A stretch of DNA of 64,000 nt from Achatina immaculata (taxonomy: Eukaryota; Mollusca; Gastropoda; Stylommatophora; Achatinidae). This document shows positions 52,501-61,500 of this stretch, in pieces. Positions within the stretch are counted from its first letter, which is position 1, and each line of letters opens with the position of its first letter. The notes beneath the pieces were generated by a model. It had not been told where the DNA came from and ran no database searches. It was given only the letters and a program-made list of their open reading frames with translations. Made by a program: the position numbers and the translations under genes. The stretch covers positions 49,461,925 through 49,525,924 of the forward strand of contig CM019702.1 of NCBI GenBank assembly GCA_009760885.1, in the 5' to 3' direction.

Positions 52501-55500
52501 GTTATAGGCCAAGATGGTGACACCAGAAAGGAAGTTAGAATTCAAATTGCAAAAGCAGGATTGACCTTCAAGAATCTTGAGAATATGTGGCACTCTAAAG
52601 TTATAAGCACAAAAACCAAGTTAAAAGTCTTCAATTCAGATGTAACATCCACCCTCATTTATGCATGCGAAAGCTGGAAAACAACTAAAGAAATAGACGA
52701 GAAATTAGACTCTTTTGAAAACAAATGCCTAATGCAAATACTCAGTATAAAGTGGAACGAATTCAAGAACAACGCAGAGATAAGACTGATGCGCAAACAA
52801 CAACCTGTCTCATGGGTGATCAGAAAAAGAAGGTGGACATATGTCAGTCATGTGCTGAGAAGAAACAATCGGAGAATCCCAAAACAAGCTATCACGTAGA
52901 ACACAAAAGGCTGAAGAAAAAGAGGCCGACCATGTGAAACTCTAAAGAGGACATTGTTAAAAGAGGCCGGTTTAATGGAAATAACATCCCTTGATGAGGT
53001 TGAAAAGCTCACTGAAAACAGGCCATGCTAGCCCTATGTGACGTTTAGCGGCACGGGAAGGATGTAAGGTAAAAGATGTTTGTAGGTTTACATCTCATGG
53101 CAAGGAAAACAAAGATTGAAAATCACTTATTTATGAAATTGAAGCACACTCATTTGCATGTGAAAAGGCACTTGTTGTATTTTATATTTCAGGAACATTG
53201 TATTATTTATTTATAATCTATAATCACAGTACAACTAACTTTTACCTGACAGGAAGTCGAATTGGGAGACAGCCAAATGCTGTGAAGCATGCTATATCTT
53301 TGGAAGCCAAGAAACAAGCAGCACTGAAGACAGAACCAGAGAATGGAAGCGAGAATTCAAGCCCCACAAATTTCAACTTTGATTCAATTGTCCTTGATCC
53401 GTGTCTGTCAGATGACATGGATGACAGCTTTCATTCAATAGACACAGGCCAAGATTTGGCCTCGGCTGATGCCTCTCCACCCAAGAAGACAGAAGAGATC
53501 AAGCTTGAGCAGGCATCATTACCTCCTAGCTCACGAGACAGTTGTTCATCAGGAGTAGTACAGAATGTTTCTTCTACTGCTCCACAGCAGCATTCAGATG
53601 TTTTCAGAATTCCTCATCAGATTGTACCATCACCTACAGATCATAACAAGCATCTGCAGAGTTCTTACTCCGCAAATGTGAGCCCATCTCCCATGGCTCT
53701 GACAGCACCCAGAAACAGCACTCCACTAAATACTGGCCGACCTTGGGCAGAAACACCAAGTCCGTCATCAGATAACCAGCCTCAGGATTTGTCCATGGAC
53801 CTGTCCATTCCACGGACATTTGCTATTAGCTCAAACCACAGCACCTCCCATCCAAGCATGCAGGCTTCAAATCATAAAAGTCATCATGCTCTCCCACCTG
53901 CTCCTCTACCTCCACCTGCACCTCATCTGCTTCCCTGTGATTTGCAGAAGATAACTTCAGATTACAGTGTAAGAGATCATACCTCACAAAATGCACATAA
54001 TTACCATCGTCAGTGTTTCCATAGCAATTCTGGTGATGAAGATGAACATCACAGGTCAGTTTACCAGCAGAGAGGAAGTTACGGGGATGGTTGTCATGCC
54101 TTTGATGTTGAATCTTATAACCATTATGGTGCCCATGATAGTATTCATGTGCCTCAGCAAGAGGAGTATGTTAGTCTGAGCTGTCAAAGTCCACACCCTC
54201 TAGGTCACTTCTCCTCACCCAGTCCACCAAGTTATAATGGGCAGCAAGGCGTTCTCCTTCATCAGATACCCCAATACAGTGTACATGGATCAGAACTGCA
54301 TCAACAGCCACAACTCCTTATTACTCAACAGAACAACAGGGATAAACTGTGTACATACTCATCTGACCAGCAGCTGTATACCACACATGTAGATGGTGGA
54401 GATGTATTTAGAAATCCATCCAGTCAGCCTCTTTTACCTGAAAGATCATTTCACCTGTGTGACCCACCTGCTCAGCTTGTTTTCAACCTGTCACCCCAAC
54501 ACTGGTCTCAACCTACTTCAAACGTAATGCCTCCATCTTCATCATATGTTGCACCTCAGTTTCAGCCTCCGAGCCCTTCAGTTACACCACAGAAAGAGGT
54601 GAGACCTAGCCCAGCATCAACTCCAAACTTTGATATTCTGGAGGCCCCAAGTCCTGCCCCCATCCCAGAGAAGATAGCGGCTTCCAGAGATCAGAACTAC
54701 ATGAGCATGTCTAATGATGAGTTAAATGCAGTTATTCTGGATGCAGCCAAAAACTTGGCACATATCTGTGTTGTTGTAAGTAGTGGCCAAATATTGGAGT
54801 GTCAGAGTCTTGCTGTCATTGTTGTCTGAGTCAGTATTTGTGTTGTTGTAAGTAGTGGCCAAATATTGGGGTGTCAGCGTCTTGCTGTCATTGTTGTCTG
54901 AGTCAGTATTTGTGTTGTTGTAAGTAGTGGCCAAATATTGGGGTGTCAGCGTCTTGCTGTCATTGTTGTCTGAGTCAGTATTTGTGTTGCTGTAAGTAGT
55001 GGCCCAGTGTTGGAGCATCAGAGTCATGTGTCATCATCTCTCTCTCTCTCTGAACCTTAAGTGCCCAGGGCACATGGGGCTTCCGCAAGGGTTTTCCACA
55101 AATGCCTGTCCTTCACCTTTTTTTCTGCTCTTGCCCAGGTGAGCCCTCTATTGCTCAACATCCTTTCTGATGTTCTTCTCCATGTCTCTTTTGGTCTACC
55201 CTTACTTCTGCTCCCCTGTGGTGTCCATCTTAGTGCTATTTTTGGTAGTGAGTTGTCAGTCATTCGGAGCACATGTCCCAACCATCGCCAGCGTCTTTCC
55301 TCAATAATTGTTGTCAGTGGTTTCATCTGCATTTCTGCCAATAAGATGTTATTTCTTATGGTGTTTGGCCAAAATATTTTTTTAATTATATAGACTCTTT
55401 AATTCTAATGATGGCAGAAATGACTCACAAAAAACACATTTTTTTATTTGTCATTAAAAAAACCCCAAAATCTTGGCCATCATGTTTTAGTGGATAATGA

Positions 55501-58500
55501 AGTACTGCCTATTTTTAGAATTCATGGAAGTTTAAAATTATGAATTTCCAATTGTGGAACAAAACTATATAACTAGTTTTTTGTGGGTTTTTTTTGCACC
55601 ATTTTCACAAAAGGCTAACACAATTTTTTTTCCTTGAGAAAATAACACTGATATTAAAATTAAATGTTTACTGTTTTTGGAATTGCCATAGACTTTATAA
55701 TGAAAAGATGCTATACGGGTATTGATTGGGTACATGGGACCCAAATAGAAGATCTTGATTTTGCAGATGACATAATTCTTATCAGTGACAATGTGAAATC
55801 GATTCAGAAAAAAACAGATTCCCTGTCTTCCTTAGCTAGCAAAATAGGTCTTGAAATTAACAAAACAAAACAAAAATAATGAAACTTCTCATTAATCAAG
55901 AAGGAAAAATATACACAGAAGGAACAGTTGTTGATGAAGTAAACCAATTTGCATACCTTGGCAACTGCATAGATCAGGATGGTGACACCAGGAAGAAAGT
56001 TAGAATTCAAATGCAAAAGCAGCATTGTCCTTCAAAAATCTTGAACATATGGAATTCAGAAGTTATAAGCACAAAAACCAAGTTAAGATTATTCAATTCA
56101 AATGTGATATCCACCCTCATTTATGCATGCGAAAGCTGGAAATCAACTAAAGAAATAGACAACAAGTTAGACTCTTTTGAAAACAAATGCCTAAGGAAAA
56201 TACTTGATATAAAGTGGAACGAATTCAAGAACAAAGCAGAGATAAGACTAATGAGCAAACAACAACCTGTCTCATGGGTGATCAGGAAAAGATGCACAAA
56301 TGTAGGCTATGTGATGAGAAGAAACAATCAGAGAATACCAAAACAAGCTATCAAGTGGAGCACAACAGGCCGAATAAAAATAGGTCAACCACGTGAAACT
56401 CTAAAGCGGACATTGTTAAGAAAAGCCAGTTTAGTGGGCATAACATCACTTGATGAAGTTGAAAGGCTCGCCAAGACCAGGAAAACTTGGCAAACAGCTG
56501 TGCAAGCCCTGTGTGACGGGAAGGATGAAAGATTATACTTTCAGCTTCTGCAAGGCCTCTTCTGTTGTGTAGTTCAAATTACAAATTATCACCAGCAGTT
56601 AGTATTTAGTTCCACAGCTGAGATTTGGAAGAAATTATTGAAATAGTATAAGACAGTATTAATGCAGTTTGATGAAATATGAATGCTTTTTTTTATCACA
56701 GATTGGGCATAGAATAAGTATTAATTTAATATTGGTACTGTTGGTGTTTTTTTTTATCATTTCAGCAAGCTTAGTATTGAAAAAAATGTGATTCATAAAA
56801 GAGAACCATTTAACTGGAATGACTGTAGGTATAGTAGAAAGAAAAATGGAGAAGAGCCTGTTGAAAACATTGGAGCAGAGAAGAGCTATAGGGTAAAATA
56901 ATCTTTGCTGAACTCAGTAGAGTGATTTGTAGAGCGTGTGCTTAAATAATGCACTTTTTGAGCACACGGATATTGATGCACAACTGTTGTATTTTCAGAA
57001 CCGAGCCAAGTCTAATATATTTGATGCAGAAAAATTTAAAGATGTGGACTCAATTTGGGAGAAAATGATGGAACATTTTCATTTCCATGCAAAATGCATT
57101 GTACGCTTTGCAAAGAGAGTGCCAGGTGAGAGATATAATGAAAGTTATGTGTTATTCATAATGGAGGTTATTTACCAACGGTAGATACATGTTGTAAGCT
57201 GCTAAAGTAGAAGGACAACTTTTCCACAAGATATTGGCATAAAAGATGTGAGTATAAAGATTTCTGTCAAATATCACAGAGAAAATGATTTTCACACAGT
57301 CATTTACTGATCATTGATGATACCATGAATCAGAGTCTGATATTTTGTTTCTTTTGTGGTTCATGATGCATAGACTAACTTTGTTAACCATCTGAGGCTG
57401 GGTATTATATTTTATCCAGCTAATGAGCTCCTAGTATGCAGCAGTACTCTTTGACCTGAGGTGATAATTTGGTGGCCCAGAATTCATGGCAGGAGGCCAC
57501 ATTATTTAAAACAAATGCAACAGTTCACTCAGCCATGGCAGTTCTATCCTCACACTGCAGATCCAGTAGAGCTTAGACCTGCTGTAGTAGATTTTGGAAA
57601 CTATGACGTATTTTCTCATTCTACTTTTGTGGAAAAATTTGGATATAAAGGGTTAATGTGCATGTCCAGATCAGTACATGATTCAAGACTTGCAAATACA
57701 CCAGCAGCTAATCTCCATGTCTCTGCTTTCATGTAAAGTCATACATTCTTTTATCTTTGTTTATGACATTTTTGTTAACTCTTCAGGAAAAGCAATTTAA
57801 ATGTTCATAATAGTTTCTTGTTCTGAGTTAAAAAAAAAATTTGTTTAACCTTGCATTCCTTTTGTAGTTTATGTGGTTTTAAGCACTAGGATTGCCTTTT
57901 TTAGAAGGTTTAACATAGTGAAAATAGATTACACTTTTTTTTGGGTGGGTGGGGGGGGCCTTTTTAGCTGTTGGCATGACTGATAAGCAGGTATTATATT
58001 AAAGTGGCACATTCTGAACATAAACCAATTGTTTGCTTAAATGTTGGTTATTGAAATGTTGAAATTTTTTAATCTTAATTTTTTTTTTTCTCTTCCTAAC
58101 TTATCCAATTTTTTTTCTTCAAAATTATGGACACTAACAACCAAAAACAAAAGAAAAATCATCACAACAGAAATGAGATGTTTAAGGAGAATACTAAATG
58201 TGACAAGAAGAGACCAAATAAGAAATGACACCATCAGGCCAAAGGTTGGAGTGATACCAGTATTACACCATATTCATAAACATCAGGTCAAATGGTTTGG
58301 CCATGTTACACGGTTACTACCAGACTGTATACCACAGAAAGCATTCACACTAAGATCTGCAGGTAACAGAGGAAGAGGCCACCCATGCAAAAGATGGAGA
58401 GAGGAAATTAGAGACGCACTATCCCATTATATGAAGCAAATCGCTGATCACAAGACGTCTATTTGTTCCCTCAAAACCAAAAGGTTTAGGAATAAGGAGA

Positions 58501-61500
58501 CAAGACAAGAAATTATTTGCTTACCATTTCAGCAAGCAATAAATACAATTTATTTATTTTTGAAAAAAAAAAAACATAAATTACACATTTCCTGCAGTAA
58601 GAGCAGACTTTTTGAACCCCCAGAAAGCTTGTAATGGGGTTTTTTTTTGCCTCCATTTTGTTCAATTTCTTTTTTTTTTTTTTTAAATATTGCAGTAGAT
58701 TTTGAATTGTGGCAAGCTTAAGTTAAAGTTACAGTTTCATTGTAACATGTTAAAGTTACAGTTTCATTGTAACATGTTTTATTTTCTTCTCATCATTTGA
58801 CAGTATGGTGTAATCTAGTATGCATTGCTTAGCAAACAGATGTTCTCTATTTTTGGAGGTAATTTTTCTCCACGTAGAATGTCATGTACCAGTTTTTACA
58901 GCTGATCTGAGCAGAGGGTGATGATGCAGGATGTAGAACTCACTCCCTTCCATTTTCAGTACTCACTTCATTATTGATTTGGCCACTCCTTCAGTATTTT
59001 AATTAAATAACACTAGCCATAATGTTTGAACTGTTAATGTTTACTTCTTTGATGAAAATCAATGTTTCTAAAGGTTTATAGATTTTAAGATGATGAGATA
59101 ATGAGGTTATTTCTTCTGTCACTCTCTCGCTTTCTCTCTCTTGCTCTCCCCCTCACTCTCTCTCTCTCATGCTCTCTCTCTCTGTCACTCTCTCTCTCTC
59201 TCTTGCTCTCTCTCTCTCTCTCAGGGGGAAATTGACATATATTGATGAGCAATTTTAACTAAATTCAAATTAAACTAATTAGTTCAGGAAAAAAAAAATT
59301 GCTGATAATATTTTAAAATCATAATTGACATTTCTCTCTTTGTCATTATCACTTTTCTTCACATTAGAACTTTTTGAATGACATTTCATTTTCACATATC
59401 ATTTTCTCATTACCTCAGAAATCAGCTTTGGTCCAGATTATGAGCATTACAAAATACCTCATGAAAGTAATTGGTACATTGAGCATTAAAATGTATTTCC
59501 ACTGGAATGATACCTTCAGAGAAAGCAGGCCCCATTTCTGTAAGGCCACAATAGAACATTTTGTTTTCAGTTTATGAGAAGGGCTTTTCTCCATGGATAT
59601 ATGCAAATTGTATGGGGATAGTGTACAGCTACTCCCACTGAGAGATCTGTTTCACTTAACTCTTTCCCTGCCCTTGACACTATAGTGAATTCTTCCTGTT
59701 AGTCTAGCGCCTGCCATGCTCGTTATAGCGATTTTGTTTTGTTGCAGCGTAAAACTATTGTAAAATTTTTTATTGTACATGATTTATCTGCACATGTCTG
59801 GTGACCTTTCATGGTTCAATCCAAAGCGTGGCTAACAACCGAGTGAAATCGATGTTTTAACTGAGAAATTTCAATATTTATTGTGATTTCGGAGGCATAA
59901 GGACATGTCCTATGACCTGACCACTGTTCCTGAATGTAACCCAAGTACATCAAGACCTATTAAATGGACTGGAGAAGTAGTTAGAAGGTTATTTCAGACA
60001 TTATTTTAGTGAGAATGCCATCAAACGATGAGATCATACGAAAATGTAAGTAGATCTTGGAATCGCCGTTGGTAAACATCGTACATCTAGGCATCGCCGA
60101 TGGTAAGCACTACACAATTATCAGGTAAAATCATCACACTGCTTTTTTTTCCCCCTAAAAAACTCTTCATTTATGAAATCTTCTTACGTTTACAACTATT
60201 TTCATGCATAATATATATACTTTTAAAGTGGAAATACCTTGTACATTCACGTTTACAGCATTACCTCCTATCATTAATAAGACCCGCACTTTTTTGTGTG
60301 GCACTGAAGGGAACGTCTGCGTTTTTTTAGGTGGCCCGGATAGAGTTAAGGGTGCTTAGCAAGGACATATCATATCATTATGTTTTTTGTTCAATTATTT
60401 TGAGTTAAGTGAAGTTTCAGCAGTGTTTTTTTTTTCTTTGTGCCCTGTTGGCAGGAATTATTTCCAGAGTTCGATGTCATTCATTCTCATTACAAGCACA
60501 CAGGAATCATGGCTCAGAGACTTGGTCTGACAGAGATGGAGTATGCCTATATGTCCTGCATGCTGCTTTTGAATGATGGTAATTACACTCTGCCATTGTT
60601 TATCTGTTTATGCTAGAACTCAGAATATATAACGCATATTTATTACCTCATAGTTGCCAGATTTTATAATGTAATGAAATAATACTGGTAATTGTTTAAG
60701 AAATTGCAAGATAATAGACATGTACGGTTTAACATTGATTGAGAGATTTAGAAAAATTAAAGTATGACACACTACAGAGTACTGTTGTAAAAATTTATGA
60801 TAAGATTGACTATAAAAATTGTGCTCTGCATATGGACCAAATTAACTTTCTTAAGTATGACAGCAATAATTGAAGCTTATATATATATATATATATGTAT
60901 ATTTTTTTTTGTTGTAAAGGACACGCGGGACTAGAGGATATCGAGAAAACCAAAGAACTTAAGGAAAGATTCATGGATGCATTTCAGGAGTATGAAATTG
61001 GTAAGAAGCCTTTTGTTCTTTCACCTGAATTTGTGATAGATCATTTACTGTTCATTATATGAATAAATCTTTTATGTACCCAACTTTTACAAGATATTTT
61101 AACTCTTATCACCTGAGGGCCTTATCAACTGCTTCAATACAAGGGAAAAAAATTCTATTCATACGGTTTTGTTCCATAGTTGCAGTTTTACTTTTTCGTA
61201 AATGCTAAAAATAGGCATCATGTCGTTTTCATAATAAAACATTACTGTATATTTGATTACAGAAATGTTCATTTGATGTCTTTTGATCACAGAAATGTTA
61301 ATTATGTCTTAGGTGCTGTTTGGTAGGGTTAGAGTTAATGCAACTTTTTTTTAAAACAAAAAATTTCAGACCATTCTCTCATTGTCCAGTCATTTATTTC
61401 TAGTCTTTTAGTAAACCGTTTTAGTTCTGGGGTTCTTTTCTTTAGAATTTGCCCAGATGTCTGTTTATCTCTTCCTACCTTGTGTGTTTTTATTTTTCTG

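Noticed and set aside
57461..57736. 91-codon open frame starting at GTG as its own gene
   Set aside because: The first 43 codons resemble nothing and begin at a non-ATG. Only the part from 57591 fits the receptor LBD register, so I treat that part as exon 7.
57733..57738. Strong donor gtaaag as the end of exon 7
   Set aside because: It would leave phase 2 and shift exon 8 out of its conserved frame, unless an unseen microexon corrects it.
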